44,861 nt of DNA from Planctomycetota bacterium (GCA_002683825.1 NYUD01000010.1:1-44861), one strand, 5' to 3'. Positions 16,770 through 26,314 are shown, counted from the first letter of the stretch. Notes: generated by a model not told the origin, from the sequence alone. Made by a program: numbers and translations.

Positions 16770-17866
16770 AAGACCACGACGCCGCGAGCACCCTCGCCGG
16801 CGAGGAGCGACGCGTAGGCTTCCGCGATCTGGTCCAGCTGCCAGCGCCGCGTCACCAGTCCGTCCAGCGCCAGCTTCCCTTCGCGGAACAGCTCCGCGTA
16901 GCGCAACAGATCCCGCGCCGGGTCGCATGAGCCGTAGTACGAACCGAGGACCGCCTTCTCCTCGCGAACGAGCTGCGCCGTATCCAGTTCGAGAGACGTA
17001 CCCATGGGAGCCAGGCCCACCAGGACGCAGCGACCGCCCGGGCGCGCAGCGCCCAGCGCCGCGCGCTGGACATCCGCGTGGCCCACACACTCAAAACTCC
17101 AGTCGACCCCCAGCCCGTCGGTCAACTCCAAGACGCCGTCAACCGCCCCTTCGGGCGGGAACGCCGCGGAGGCACCCAGCTCGAGTGCCTTGCGCCGACG
17201 ATCGGGGGCGGGATCAACCACCAAGATCGGTGACGCACCGACCAGGCGCGCCCCGAGGACCGTCGAGAGCCCGACCCCGCCGGCGCCGAACACCGCGACG
17301 CTCTCCCCCGCTCCTACGCCAGCCGTGTTCAGCACCGCGCCGACCCCCGTCGTGACCGCGCACCCGACGATCGCCGCGACCTCCGACGGAACATCGTCAG
17401 GCACCTTCACACAGCACGACGCAGGAACCACCGCCCGCTCGGAGAAGCACGCGAGGCCGCAGTAGTGGTACACCGGATCGCCGGACAACGTGTGCAGGCG
17501 CGGGGTTCCGTCGAGCATCACCCCATCCCAGAGTGGGCCAACGAAGGTGCGACACAACGCCGGGCTTCCCTTGCGACACAGGCCGCAATCGCCGCAATAC
17601 GGAGCCCAATTCAGCGCCACCCGATCTCCCTCCTGTACGGAGGTGACCCCCTCACCGACCGCCTCCACCACGCCGGCGCCCTCGTGGCCGAGGACCGCTG
17701 GCAGCGGATGCTTGGTTGCGCCCGTGACCAGGTGCCAATCACTGTGGCAAACACCGGCAGCCAGTATCCGAACGAGGGCCTCGCCAGCACGCGGGGGGGA
17801 GAGCTCCAGCTCCTCGACGACGATCGGACCGCCGACCTCGTGGACGACCGCGGCCCGCGTCCTCAT
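16766..17866 (-). CDS. Zinc-dependent alcohol dehydrogenase (MDR family)
   Basis: 366 residues, full length. Catalytic zinc ligands are visible in GVCHSDWH, GHEGAG and IVGCAVTTG. The structural zinc lobe has the four-cysteine motif in CGDCGLCRKGSPALC. The Rossmann motif GAGGVGL is followed by an acidic residue in ILVVDPAPDRR, which favours NAD over NADP. The pattern is that of class III-like/aryl or NDMA-dependent type alcohol dehydrogenases; the exact substrate is open. It starts 3 bp after the ParA stop, so parA and this gene are probably on one transcript despite unrelated roles. Confidence 0.93.
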   Translation of the reverse strand: MRTRAAVVHEVGGPIVVEELELSPPRAGEALVRILAAGVCHSDWHLVTGATKHPLPAVLGHEGAGVVEAVGEGVTSVQEGDRVALNWAPYCGDCGLCRKGSPALCRTFVGPLWDGVMLDGTPRLHTLSGDPVYHYCGLACFSERAVVPASCCVKVPDDVPSEVAAIVGCAVTTGVGAVLNTAGVGAGESVAVFGAGGVGLSTVLGARLVGASPILVVDPAPDRRRKALELGASAAFPPEGAVDGVLELTDGLGVDWSFECVGHADVQRAALGAARPGGRCVLVGLAPMGTSLELDTAQLVREEKAVLGSYYGSCDPARDLLRYAELFREGKLALDGLVTRRWQLDQIAEAYASLLAGEGARGVVVF

Positions 17867-17869
17867 CCG

Positions 17870-18739
17870 CTACGACTCGGCCGCGTCGGCCTGTTGCTCG
17901 ACAGCCTTCTTCGCGGCCTTCTTCGCAGCCTTCTTGGTCTGCCGACCAGCCGCCGCGGGAGGATCGGCCTCCAGCGGGACACCGGCCCACTCGCGGGCAA
18001 GTCGGCGGTAGTCGGCTGCGCCGTTGCTGTCGGGCGCATAAGACAACACGCTCTGGCCGTGCGACGGCGCCTCCGCGAGCTTGACGTTCGGCCGGATCAC
18101 CGTCTCAAGGAGTCGGTCCCCGAGGACACGCCGGACCTCGTCGAGGACCTCGTGGGTCAGCTTGGTACGCCGGTCGACCTTGCACGCGACGATGCCCGTG
18201 AGCTCGACCTCAGGATTCAGCCGCCGCTGAACGAGGCTGATGATCTCGGTGAGCTTCGCCATCCCCTGCAGCGCGAAGAACTCGGCTTGTAGGGGCACGA
18301 GCACCTTGCTTGAAGCGGACAACGCGTTGATGGTCAACACACCGAGGGACGGCGGGCAATCGAGCAGCACCACGTCGTAGTGCCCCGGCGATCCATTATC
18401 GAGGGCCTCGAGGGCGTCACGCAGCAGCGTTTCGCGACCGACCATGGAGACCAGCTCCATCTCCGCCGCCGAGAGGTCGAGGTTCGACGGCACCACGGCG
18501 ACGCCCGGCTCCGCCGTCTCCCTGATGACGTCCTTGAGCTTCACATCGTGGACGAACACGTCATAGATGGTCTTGCCATCTATGACATCCACACCCAGGT
18601 GTGTTCCGAGGTTCGCCTGGGGATCGAGATCGATCAGCAGCACGCTCTTGCCCAGCTCGGCAAGCGCCACCCCCAGGTTCACCGTCGTCGTGGTCTTTCC
18701 GACCCCGCCCTTCTGATTGATGACGGCGACAGTGTCCAT
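17870..18739 (-). CDS. parA: ParA-family ATPase (Soj-like) with Lys/Ala-rich tail
   Basis: 289 residues from ATG 18739, chosen because the protein then begins MDTVAVINQKGGVGKTT and GGGAGG-like GGGAGG sits just before it. The deviant Walker A KGGVGKT, the VVLLDCPPSLG Walker B region and LIDLDPQANLG are all present, as in chromosome-partition ParA. The last 35 residues are rich in Lys and Ala (KKAAKKAAKKAV), unlike typical Soj, and might bind DNA non-specifically. No parB or parS-like gene lies beside it. A sigma-70 promoter is visible upstream. Confidence 0.93.
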   Translation of the reverse strand: MDTVAVINQKGGVGKTTTTVNLGVALAELGKSVLLIDLDPQANLGTHLGVDVIDGKTIYDVFVHDVKLKDVIRETAEPGVAVVPSNLDLSAAEMELVSMVGRETLLRDALEALDNGSPGHYDVVLLDCPPSLGVLTINALSASSKVLVPLQAEFFALQGMAKLTEIISLVQRRLNPEVELTGIVACKVDRRTKLTHEVLDEVRRVLGDRLLETVIRPNVKLAEAPSHGQSVLSYAPDSNGAADYRRLAREWAGVPLEADPPAAAGRQTKKAAKKAAKKAVEQQADAAES

Positions 18740-18757
18740 CGCGGCCTCCCAACTGCG

Positions 18758-18787
18758 ATGATAGGTCGGTGGCTCGGGCCGCGTCAA
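18758..18787 (-). promoter_or_regulatory. Sigma-70-type promoter for parA
   Basis: On the minus strand: TTGACG (18787-18782), 18-nt spacer, TATCAT (18763-18758), close to consensus. It sits in the 86-bp gap between parA and the divergent queC. Confidence 0.65.
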
Positions 18788-18825
18788 CCGCTTATGCTGT
18801 GGGCCGACAGGGGGCGATCACCAAT

Positions 18826-19536
18826 ATGCAGCGTGCGGTCCTGCTTCTGAGCGGAGGGCTCGATTCGGTTGCGGCTGCGTATCTCCTACGCGGGGTCGCC
18901 GAGCCCGCCCTCGCTCTCACAGCCGACTATGGCCAGAAATCGGCAAAGCAGGAGCTCGCCGCTGCCTACGCCGTCGCCACCGACCTCGGTGTGCCCCATC
19001 GGACGATCGACCTCCCCTTCCTCAAAGAGGCGTCAACCGGTGCGCTAGTCGACCGTTACGCCGATGTCCCCGAACCCTCGATCGAGGATCTGGACGACAC
19101 GGAGGGCGCCGCCGCCCGCACGGCGGCCGCCGTCTGGGTCCCGAACCGGAACAGCGTCCTCATCGCCATGGCGGCGACCTGGGCCGAGGCCAACGACATC
19201 TCCTACGTCGTCTGCGGCTTCAATCGAGAAGAGGCCCAGACCTTCCCAGACAACTCCAAGTCGTTCCTGGAGGCCACAAACGCCGCCCTGGCCCTGTCCA
19301 CCCGGACCGGGGTCCAGGTCATCTCCCCCACGATCGACATGGACAAGATCGAAATCGCTCGGGCCGCCCGGGAAGCGGGGGCCCCGTTACATCGCTGCTG
19401 GTCCTGCTATCTTGGTGGCGACCAGCCATGTGGTCGGTGCGAGTCGTGCCTGCGGTTTCGCCGCGCGCTCGACGGCGCCGAGATCCCCCACAAGGGGGGC
19501 AGGGTCATCCACAACAACGCGGGAGGGAAACCATGA
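18826..19536 (+). CDS. queC: 7-cyano-7-deazaguanine synthase QueC
   Basis: 236 residues from ATG 18826, with a purine run (AGGGGG) upstream. The PP-loop SGGLDS is at residues 9-14. The C-terminal zinc site is complete: CWSCYLGG, then CGRCESC. QueC converts 7-carboxy-7-deazaguanine to preQ0 with ATP and ammonia, a step of queuosine synthesis; no other queuosine gene is in the window. The stop overlaps the following lipoprotein start (ATGA at 19533). Confidence 0.96.
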   Translation: MQRAVLLLSGGLDSVAAAYLLRGVAEPALALTADYGQKSAKQELAAAYAVATDLGVPHRTIDLPFLKEASTGALVDRYADVPEPSIEDLDDTEGAAARTAAAVWVPNRNSVLIAMAATWAEANDISYVVCGFNREEAQTFPDNSKSFLEATNAALALSTRTGVQVISPTIDMDKIEIARAAREAGAPLHRCWSCYLGGDQPCGRCESCLRFRRALDGAEIPHKGGRVIHNNAGGKP

Positions 19537-20102
19537 AGCAGTACGGGCTCCTTCTGATCGCCGTCGTCGCCCTTGGTGCGTGCCAGGTGCAGCAACGACA
19601 GCGAGAGGACCAGACCCGAGCCGATCCGGCGCTCGCGACGACTGAACTGGTAGACATCGCGGTCGTTTCGCCCGAGGTCAGCACATCCGACCGGCGGGTG
19701 CTCGCGGCGGCGATTCGCGCGGCCGCGCGCAACGTCCTGATCAACCGCAAGCACTACGCGGTTCCGAGGGATGTGTTCGTAGACGAATCCGCGGCATCGA
19801 GCAACGCCACGGACGCGGGCACCATCGCCCGCGCCGCCGGCTCGGACGCCGGACTCATCATCAGCCTCCAACAGTGGGAGACGGGCGACCTGCTGCCAAA
19901 GGGGCGGATCTACGCCGGGGGCACGGCGCGCCTCGTGGCCAGCGACGGCACACGCGTCCTCTGGGAGCGTTCCTTCAGGGACTGGACCCAGGTCGCGGCG
20001 CGCAACGTCACGGCCACGAATCGCGCCGAGGTGACACGAGACATGCTGCGCCAGGTGATCAGCGAGGTCCTGTCCAACCTGCCTCCCAAGCCACGCAGGT
20101 AA
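19533..20102 (+). CDS. Uncharacterised lipoprotein coupled to queC
   Basis: 189 residues with lipobox LGAC (Cys about 17) and a strong Shine-Dalgarno GGGAGGG. The mature part has an alpha/beta pattern (TTELVDIAVVSPEV, AAARNVLINRKHYAVP, GLIISLQQWETGDL, RIYAGGTARLVASDG) of the kind seen in envelope lipoproteins that bind a partner beta-sheet. I do not recognise the family. Translational coupling to queC is clear but a functional link is doubtful. Confidence 0.8.
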   Translation: MKQYGLLLIAVVALGACQVQQRQREDQTRADPALATTELVDIAVVSPEVSTSDRRVLAAAIRAAARNVLINRKHYAVPRDVFVDESAASSNATDAGTIARAAGSDAGLIISLQQWETGDLLPKGRIYAGGTARLVASDGTRVLWERSFRDWTQVAARNVTATNRAEVTRDMLRQVISEVLSNLPPKPRR

Positions 20103-20111
20103 CAGACCGGA

Positions 20112-21962
20112 TCAGTTGCACAGAGCGACGTCGTCGATAGCGACGTCGCCGCTCTCTGCGATCCCCTGGTAACGGAAGCGTAGCTGCACAGTCGGCCCCG
20201 TCGCGTTCAGCGGGATGCGGACGTTTTGCCACAACATCCCCTGGTCGCCAGCGAGGCTCCAGATCGATGTCCAGGCGATCCCGTCGAAGAACTCGACCTC
20301 CAGGGTGCCGACGTTGCTGCCGTGCATGTGGCACCAGAAGTCCAGGGTCGGGTTCGACAGACTCGCGATGACCTGGGGGCCCAGGTCGAGCGTGAACGTC
20401 GCCGTCGACCAGGGAGCGCTGGACTCGCAGTAGGCGTAGTTCCCTTGGCCCGACGTGTGATCGGCGGCCGGCCCCGTGTTCGCCGTCGGAGTGCTGCCGT
20501 TCCACACGATCCAACCGGTCGTTCCCGGGCTCGTGGTCCAGCCTGAGGGGTACGTATAGGGCGGGGTCACCGGGACGGCGTCGAGGTTCTCCAGGTAGGC
20601 GCAATCGGCGACGGTGAGCTCCGCTGCCCCGGACAGGACAAAGCCCAATTGCTGGGACGGGTCGAGCACCACCAACTGTCCAGTAGCCACGAGAGGACCG
20701 CCGCCCGTGAACGGCAACGTCACTGCTCCCCCCGGCCAGGGGGACGCAAACGCACCGCTGTTCATGAACTGGAAGGACGCGAGGTCGAGGTTCACGAGCT
20801 GGCCCCCCGGGATCAGGGTGCCGCCCCCCGTGTGGGGGACCGCAGGGGACGCCGCAAACCCGATGTCCCATCCCGCCGCTCCGAACAACACGGAGCCAAG
20901 GTTCGCCGCTCCGGACTGCCCGCCAAGGATGCGCAGTCTGCTAGGTCCGGCAAACGGACTCGATGGCATCCCGTCGAGGTCGAGCAACGCCAACGGCGAG
21001 TTACCCTGCCAAACACGGTTGGCTCTCAGCTCCCAGGTGTCGCTGTAAGCTGAGGCGTACCAGCCGCCGTAGAGGTACGTACGCCCCGACACAGGCACGT
21101 GGACGATCTGCGGTCCGCCGCGACGATGTGGATACGGAGACGCGCCTCGCTGCGCCCAGGTGACCCCGTCGTATTCCCACGTCTCCCTGATATAGCGAGA
21201 GCCGTCGTGGCCACCGAATACCACGACGCGCTGCCGAACCGTGTCGTAGGTCATGGCGTGCGTGTAACGCGCCGAAGGTGATCGCGGCGGCGTCACCTGG
21301 GTCCAGCTACCGCCGGACCAAATCCAGGTGTCCGAGAGGGGCCCCGTACCCCGACCGCCGAACAGCACGGCCTGCCCGTTCGACGAGTCCCATGTCATCT
21401 GCCCGTCCCACCGCGCGGGTGGCATGACGGCGGGCGCCAATTGCGTCCACGTCGCGCCGTCCCACGCCCACATATCTGACAACAGCACCCCTGCCCCGTC
21501 GCGGCCGCTGAACAGCAGCGTGACGCCATTCTGGACGTCATAGGCCATAGAGTGATCCCGACGGGCAGATGGGCTGGTCGCGGGCGTGGCCTGGGTCCAG
21601 TTGGCCCCGTCAAATTCCCACGTATCGCCGACCACGCCACCCGAGTTGTCCTGGCCACCGAAGACGACGAAGCGACCACGGGTGAGGTCGTACGCCCCCC
21701 CATGGCGGCGTCGCGCGGATGGACTCGACGGCGACGGGATCTGCAGCCAGGTGGTCCCGTCGAACTGCCAGGTCTGGTTGAAATAGGTCCCGCCACCGTT
21801 GCCACCGAACAGGATGACGCCAAAGCCGTCGGTCACCATGACGTGCCCCGTCAACGGAGGCGGCCCGGACAGCGAGGGCGGGATGACCTGAGCCCAATCC
21901 GGGATGACCTGCCCGCTCACCGCAAGCGTCAAGAAGAGGCTGGCGAGCAGAGGGCGAGTCAT
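20112..21962 (-). CDS. Secreted Kelch-propeller / MAM-domain protein (downstream copy)
   Basis: 616 residues. After the signal peptide come about six Kelch repeats (residues about 35-310) with recurring blocks such as VVFGGQD, DTWEFDGANWTQ and RHGGAYD. A beta module of about 150 residues follows (GPSRLRILGGQSGAANLG ... GQLVVLDPSQQLGFVLSG). The final 160 residues match a MAM domain: ENLDA, TGPAADHTSGQGNYAYCE, LDFWCHMHGSNVGTLEVE, ending GDVAIDDVALC. MAM and Kelch are adhesion or binding modules, so a surface role is likely. It lies 13 bp after its paralogue and has GGAG before the ATG. Confidence 0.9.
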   Translation of the reverse strand: MTRPLLASLFLTLAVSGQVIPDWAQVIPPSLSGPPPLTGHVMVTDGFGVILFGGNGGGTYFNQTWQFDGTTWLQIPSPSSPSARRRHGGAYDLTRGRFVVFGGQDNSGGVVGDTWEFDGANWTQATPATSPSARRDHSMAYDVQNGVTLLFSGRDGAGVLLSDMWAWDGATWTQLAPAVMPPARWDGQMTWDSSNGQAVLFGGRGTGPLSDTWIWSGGSWTQVTPPRSPSARYTHAMTYDTVRQRVVVFGGHDGSRYIRETWEYDGVTWAQRGASPYPHRRGGPQIVHVPVSGRTYLYGGWYASAYSDTWELRANRVWQGNSPLALLDLDGMPSSPFAGPSRLRILGGQSGAANLGSVLFGAAGWDIGFAASPAVPHTGGGTLIPGGQLVNLDLASFQFMNSGAFASPWPGGAVTLPFTGGGPLVATGQLVVLDPSQQLGFVLSGAAELTVADCAYLENLDAVPVTPPYTYPSGWTTSPGTTGWIVWNGSTPTANTGPAADHTSGQGNYAYCESSAPWSTATFTLDLGPQVIASLSNPTLDFWCHMHGSNVGTLEVEFFDGIAWTSIWSLAGDQGMLWQNVRIPLNATGPTVQLRFRYQGIAESGDVAIDDVALCN

Positions 21963-21975
21963 GGGAGCTTCTCCG

Positions 21976-23862
21976 TCAGTTACCTATAGAGACGTCGTCG
22001 ATGGCGCAGTCGCCATTCGACCCGAGGGAGTTGTAAGTGAACCGAAGCTGGGCGCTCCCGCTCATGGGGGTGAGGGGGACACGCGCGTTCAGCCAGGGCA
22101 CCCCCTGGTCACCCGTCACGCTCCACAGCGAATTCCAGTTCACGCCGTCGTACTGTTCGACATGAAGCGTCCCGACGCTGACACCGCTGAGCTGATACCA
22201 GAAGTCGAGGGTCGGATTCGAGAGCGCGGTAAGCGAATGCGTCCCCATGTCGATGGAGAACGCTGAGAGTTGATTCGAGCTGGTCTCCGCGTACAGGTAC
22301 CTGCCCACGCCAGACGTGTGATCGCCCGCCGGGCCGGTATTGGCCGTCTGGGTACTCCCCTCCCAAATCAACCAACTGACCGTCGGGAAGACCGGGCTCC
22401 AACCCAACGGATAGGTGAAGGCCGGGCTAAGCGGCGTCGTGTCGAAGTTCTCCAGGTACGTCGCATCCGCGACCGTGAGCTCGGCGGAACCCGAGAGCGA
22501 GAAGCCAAGCGACTGCGTCGGATCTGCGACCACGAGCTGCGCTGTCGCTATAAGCGGCAGCGAAGCCGTAAATGGCAGGGCGAGCGGGGACACGGGCAGA
22601 AAGTTGGTGAGCCCGCCACCGTTGATGAATGAAAACGTGCTGATGTCCAGGTTCACCAGCTGACCACCCGGCACCACGAACGCACCTCCCCCAAGCGGCA
22701 CCGCGGGGCCCGGCGCGAAACCGAGGTCCCAGCCGGGCAAGAAGAGAGAGGAAGCCAGGTTCGCCGTACCCGACTGCCCCGGGATGATCCGCAAGCGACT
22801 CGGACCGATCAGTGATCCGGATGCGGAACCGTCGAGGTCGATGCTCGCGGCAGACTGATTGGCCTGCCACAACGCGTTCGCCTTCAACTCCCAGGTGTCG
22901 GAGAGATTGGAACCGCGCCACCCACCAAACATAAAGGTCCGATCGAGCCCGAAGACATAGACCATCTGGGATTCGCGGCGTCCCACCGGGAGCGGCGAGG
23001 CGGGTATCTGGGTCCAGGTCGCGCCGTCGTACTCCCACGTCTCGTGCAGGTAGTTGGCCCCGTCGTTACCACCGAACATGAGCACACGCGACCTGGCGTC
23101 GTCGTAAGCCATGGTCGCCCCGAAGCGAGCCGATGGCGTCTGCGATACGACGTTGGCCGGGATCCAACTCAACCCGGTCCATAGCCACGTGTCGCTCGTC
23201 GGCGTGGACGCGGGGTTCGTGCCGAAGGGGCTGGATGCGCCGGGGTTGTTGTTGCTGCCGCCAAACATGACCACGCCACCGCTCGCCTGGCTCCACACCA
23301 TTTGCGAGCCCCAACGGGAGGGCGGCAGCCCCGCCGACGGGAACGCAAACCAATCGTTCCCGTCCCACGCCCACATATCCCCTAACAGCACGCCGCTCGG
23401 GCCAGCCCCGCTGAACATGATGACGAGGCCGCTGGCAAAGTCGTAAGCCATGCAGTGATCACGGCGGCCGGGTGGCACGGTCGCCGGCGTCATCTGGTAC
23501 CAATTGGTCCCATCAAACTCCCAGGTATCGCTGAGCGCGCTGCCCCCGTTCGTTTCGCCGCCGAAGACCACCAACCGACCGCGCGCCAGATCCCAAGCAC
23601 CGGCGTGCCTGCGACGATGAGGGGGGCTCGTAGACGTCGCGAGCTGGGTCCAGTTGGTCCCGTCAAACTGCCACGTCTGATTGATATTGGCCGTGCCGGC
23701 GACACCCCCGTACAGGTACACGGTGAACCAGTCCGTCACCATGAGGTGCTCGGACAGCGCCGGTGGGGAGGTGGCGGGAGACAGCGACACCCACTCAAAA
23801 GCGGGCTGGGCGTAGCCCACCACCGCGAACAGAGTGCTGGCGAGTACGGCACGAACGTACAT
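21976..23862 (-). CDS. Secreted Kelch-propeller / MAM-domain protein (upstream copy)
   Basis: 628 residues with the same architecture as the neighbouring gene: signal peptide, six Kelch repeats (VVFGGETNGGSALSDTWEF, VMFGGSNNNPG, LMFGGNDGANYLHETWEYD), a beta module (GPSRLRIIPGQSGTANLAS) and a MAM domain (TGPAGDHTSGVGRYLYAE ... GDCAIDDVSIGN). The two proteins align over their whole length and look like a tandem duplication with clear divergence; this copy has a longer fourth blade (an insert around SSPFGTNPASTPTSD). GGGAGA lies before the ATG. Confidence 0.9.
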   Translation of the reverse strand: MYVRAVLASTLFAVVGYAQPAFEWVSLSPATSPPALSEHLMVTDWFTVYLYGGVAGTANINQTWQFDGTNWTQLATSTSPPHRRRHAGAWDLARGRLVVFGGETNGGSALSDTWEFDGTNWYQMTPATVPPGRRDHCMAYDFASGLVIMFSGAGPSGVLLGDMWAWDGNDWFAFPSAGLPPSRWGSQMVWSQASGGVVMFGGSNNNPGASSPFGTNPASTPTSDTWLWTGLSWIPANVVSQTPSARFGATMAYDDARSRVLMFGGNDGANYLHETWEYDGATWTQIPASPLPVGRRESQMVYVFGLDRTFMFGGWRGSNLSDTWELKANALWQANQSAASIDLDGSASGSLIGPSRLRIIPGQSGTANLASSLFLPGWDLGFAPGPAVPLGGGAFVVPGGQLVNLDISTFSFINGGGLTNFLPVSPLALPFTASLPLIATAQLVVADPTQSLGFSLSGSAELTVADATYLENFDTTPLSPAFTYPLGWSPVFPTVSWLIWEGSTQTANTGPAGDHTSGVGRYLYAETSSNQLSAFSIDMGTHSLTALSNPTLDFWYQLSGVSVGTLHVEQYDGVNWNSLWSVTGDQGVPWLNARVPLTPMSGSAQLRFTYNSLGSNGDCAIDDVSIGN

Positions 23863-23909
23863 AGCTGGTCTCCCAGGAAACAGGGCAACCAGCCGAGTGT
23901 ACCGCCCGC

Positions 23910-24449
23910 CTACTCGATTCGCTTGATGATGTGCCAGCCAAAGGGGCTGGCGGTTCGATCAAACGGAGCGAGACCAACGGCGCCAACGGCCAGACTGAAG
24001 GCAACGTCACCGAAGCCCTTGACCATATCGGAGCGCAGGGCCTCGCCGGGCCCTGCCGGTCGTCCATCCACCAGGACGTAGACGCCGGGCTCGGTGGTGC
24101 CGGGCTGGATCTGGTCGTCCGAATACGTCTTCACCAGGCTGGTGAAATCGAAGCCGCCCTTGGCCCGAGAGTAGACCTCGTTGGCCAGCTTCTCAGCCGC
24201 CGCCTGATTACGCTTCAGCGCCCTCGGCGGCACCGGCCGTCCAGAGAACCCAGGGGCCCTCTGGAAGCCGACGAGCACGTGCTGGAGCTTCACCCGCGTA
24301 CCGCCATCCCCGGCGGGCGGTGTGTTCTTCCCGGCCTCAGGCGCTGGGTTCGCCTCCGGCTGAGCAGCGCCGCTCTTGGAGGAGCTCGCTGGATCGTCAC
24401 CACACGCGAAGAGGCCAAGGACCACGAGGAAGAAGATAGGGAAACGCAT
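23910..24449 (-). CDS. Parvulin-type peptidyl-prolyl isomerase lipoprotein
   Basis: 179 residues. The leader MRFPIFFLVVLGLFAC gives a lipobox-like LFAC, then a disordered Ala/Pro/Gly linker. The C-terminal 120 residues are a rotamase (PpiC/parvulin) domain: LQHVLVGFQ, AEKLANEVYSRAKGGFDFTSLVKTYS, FGDVAFSLAVGAVGLAPF and the terminal GWHIIKRIE. It should act in the envelope on exported proteins. It follows the TPR gene by 5 bp and is co-transcribed with it. There is no SurA-like chaperone region. Confidence 0.87.
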   Translation of the reverse strand: MRFPIFFLVVLGLFACGDDPASSSKSGAAQPEANPAPEAGKNTPPAGDGGTRVKLQHVLVGFQRAPGFSGRPVPPRALKRNQAAAEKLANEVYSRAKGGFDFTSLVKTYSDDQIQPGTTEPGVYVLVDGRPAGPGEALRSDMVKGFGDVAFSLAVGAVGLAPFDRTASPFGWHIIKRIE

Positions 24450-24454
24450 GTCCG

Positions 24455-26134
24455 TTACTTGTCCTTGATGGCGTTTTCAGCCGTACGCAACTGGCGAAGC
24501 GCCACGCGTCGGTTCGGTTCCTGTTCCAGTACCCGCTTCAGGTAGGGGATCGCCTCCTCATACTTGCCGAGGGCGTTCATGCAGATCCCCATGTTCTCGT
24601 TGGCGTCTTTCCAGCCGATGCAGTTCGCGCGCGATTCCGGCTCAAGGGTCGCAGCCCGCCGGTAGTACTTCATCCCCGTTTCCATGTCCTTGATCTGGTA
24701 CTGAGGGAAGTGAAAGAGGACGCCCGTGTCATTGAGGACGCCGCACTTGGCCCCGTTGGTCGCCGCGCCGTCCTTGACGACCAGGTCCGACGCGCGGACG
24801 TAATATTCGAGCGACTTTTCACACAACTTCTTGTCGCGCATCCGCCCCCCCAGGTCTCGGTAGTAGAGGCCGAGGTTGTTGAGGACATTCCAATTGTCGG
24901 GAGCGACCTTGAGGCACTCCTTCTCGAGCATCCTCGCCCCGGCATCAAGGTTGCCGCTGGTGGCGCACGCCAGGAAGATGGAGAGGCACTTCTGGATCGG
25001 CTGCTGCGCCGGGGTACCCCAGTTCCACGGCACCGCCTGCGCCTTGCAGAACCACGTGACGGCATCGTAGAGCTTATCGATGTCCGTCGGCGGCTTGCCG
25101 AAATCCGGCTGCCCCTTGGCGTCCTTCGGGTAGGCCATGCGCCAGTGCTGCTCGCCGACGCCAACGGCGCCGGTCGCCCACTTCTGGCCGGAAGCCTCCC
25201 ACGACTCCGTGTACGCGGCCAACGAGGCCGCCTCGTCACCCTTCTGCCGCTGGTACCAGCCCTCCCACCAATGAGGACTCGGGTCGCCCGGATGGGCCTT
25301 CGCCCATGCCTTCAGGTGACCGATGGCTGCGTCATATTCCTTGCTGTTGCCGTAGATGGACCACAGCACGTTGGTGCACGCGTTAGCTGTCTCCGAAGTC
25401 AGGTTCTTGGCCAGGAGGGCGCGACCGTAAGCGGCGGCAGCTTCACCATAGGCCCCAGCGTCCTTGGTCGCCTCAGCCTTGTACCAGAGGACGTCGGCCT
25501 TCTGCTTCCTGAACGCACCGTTGTCCGGGTCCATCGCGATCAGCTTGCCGATCGTCGAAGCAGCCTCATCGAACTTGCCGGCCAGGCGATACGCCCGAGC
25601 GCCCTTGTTGAGGTGGTCTGCATTCTTCGGTTCGAGCGTCGCCGCCTCACCGAACGCCGCGGCGGACTCCTCGTGTTCCTCGAGCCAGTAGAGCGTGTAG
25701 CCATAGACCGACCACATCTCCACATCCTTGGCCTTGAGCGTGAGGTAATGGTGATTGAAGCCCTTCGACTCCTCGTAAAGGCCGTTGATCTTGCCCGGTG
25801 TCGCCCCGGGTTCCTGCTTGGCCTCCTCGGCCCGCCAGTAAAACGCGAGAGCTCCGAGCCGATGCGCCTGCGGATTCTCCTCGTCCATGTCGGCGAACTT
25901 CGCGCTGTATTCGATCGCGCGACCGAATCGCCCGGCCTTGAGGGCCGACTCGGCGAGCAAGCCCATGGCCACCTTGTCGCCCTTGAGGTCGTCGTAGGCG
26001 CCCTCGAGGATCTCCAACGCCTTGGCGTAATCCTCGGCGGCGAGCGCCTTCTTGGCGTCAGTAAGCGCGTCTTGCGCCGGGGTCAGGCCACACGCGAACG
26101 CAAAGACGAGTGTGCAGAGCGTGCTGAGTCTCAT
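24455..26134 (-). CDS. Exported TPR-repeat protein
   Basis: 559 residues from ATG 26134, which places a signal peptide (LCTLVFAFACGLTPAQ) at the N-terminus; longer reading adds a non-signal leader. Tetratricopeptide repeats cover most of the protein (for example AKALEILEGAYDDLKGD, AAAFGEAATLEPKNADHL, AIPYLKRVLEQEPNRRVAL). There is no catalytic motif. TPR proteins scaffold complexes; it is first in a two-gene operon with the parvulin lipoprotein, so an envelope-protein-folding role is possible. Confidence 0.87.
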   Translation of the reverse strand: MRLSTLCTLVFAFACGLTPAQDALTDAKKALAAEDYAKALEILEGAYDDLKGDKVAMGLLAESALKAGRFGRAIEYSAKFADMDEENPQAHRLGALAFYWRAEEAKQEPGATPGKINGLYEESKGFNHHYLTLKAKDVEMWSVYGYTLYWLEEHEESAAAFGEAATLEPKNADHLNKGARAYRLAGKFDEAASTIGKLIAMDPDNGAFRKQKADVLWYKAEATKDAGAYGEAAAAYGRALLAKNLTSETANACTNVLWSIYGNSKEYDAAIGHLKAWAKAHPGDPSPHWWEGWYQRQKGDEAASLAAYTESWEASGQKWATGAVGVGEQHWRMAYPKDAKGQPDFGKPPTDIDKLYDAVTWFCKAQAVPWNWGTPAQQPIQKCLSIFLACATSGNLDAGARMLEKECLKVAPDNWNVLNNLGLYYRDLGGRMRDKKLCEKSLEYYVRASDLVVKDGAATNGAKCGVLNDTGVLFHFPQYQIKDMETGMKYYRRAATLEPESRANCIGWKDANENMGICMNALGKYEEAIPYLKRVLEQEPNRRVALRQLRTAENAIKDK

Positions 26135-26285
26135 CACCGCGGGAATCTCCGGGAAAATAAGCCGGGCGTTAGGCCGGGCGTTATCAGGCGGGAGCTGGAC
26201 CGACATGGTAGCAAACGGCCGAAACACCGCCATGCTTCACGGGGCCAGGGAGCTCCGCACCCTGGGGCCCTCCTCTCGCGGCCGG

Positions 26286-26291
26286 TATAAC
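26286..26291 (+). promoter_or_regulatory. -10 element upstream of lysS
   Basis: TATAAC lies 23 nt before the lysS ATG, with the ribosome site GGAGG between. No convincing -35 is seen. Confidence 0.4.
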
Positions 26292-26314
26292 GCCCGGGAA
26301 CCGGAGGAAGGTCC

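Noticed and set aside
24710..26290. A 526-codon plus-strand frame opposite the TPR gene
   Set aside because: No signal, domain or ribosome site; the minus-strand frame has a signal peptide and TPRs.
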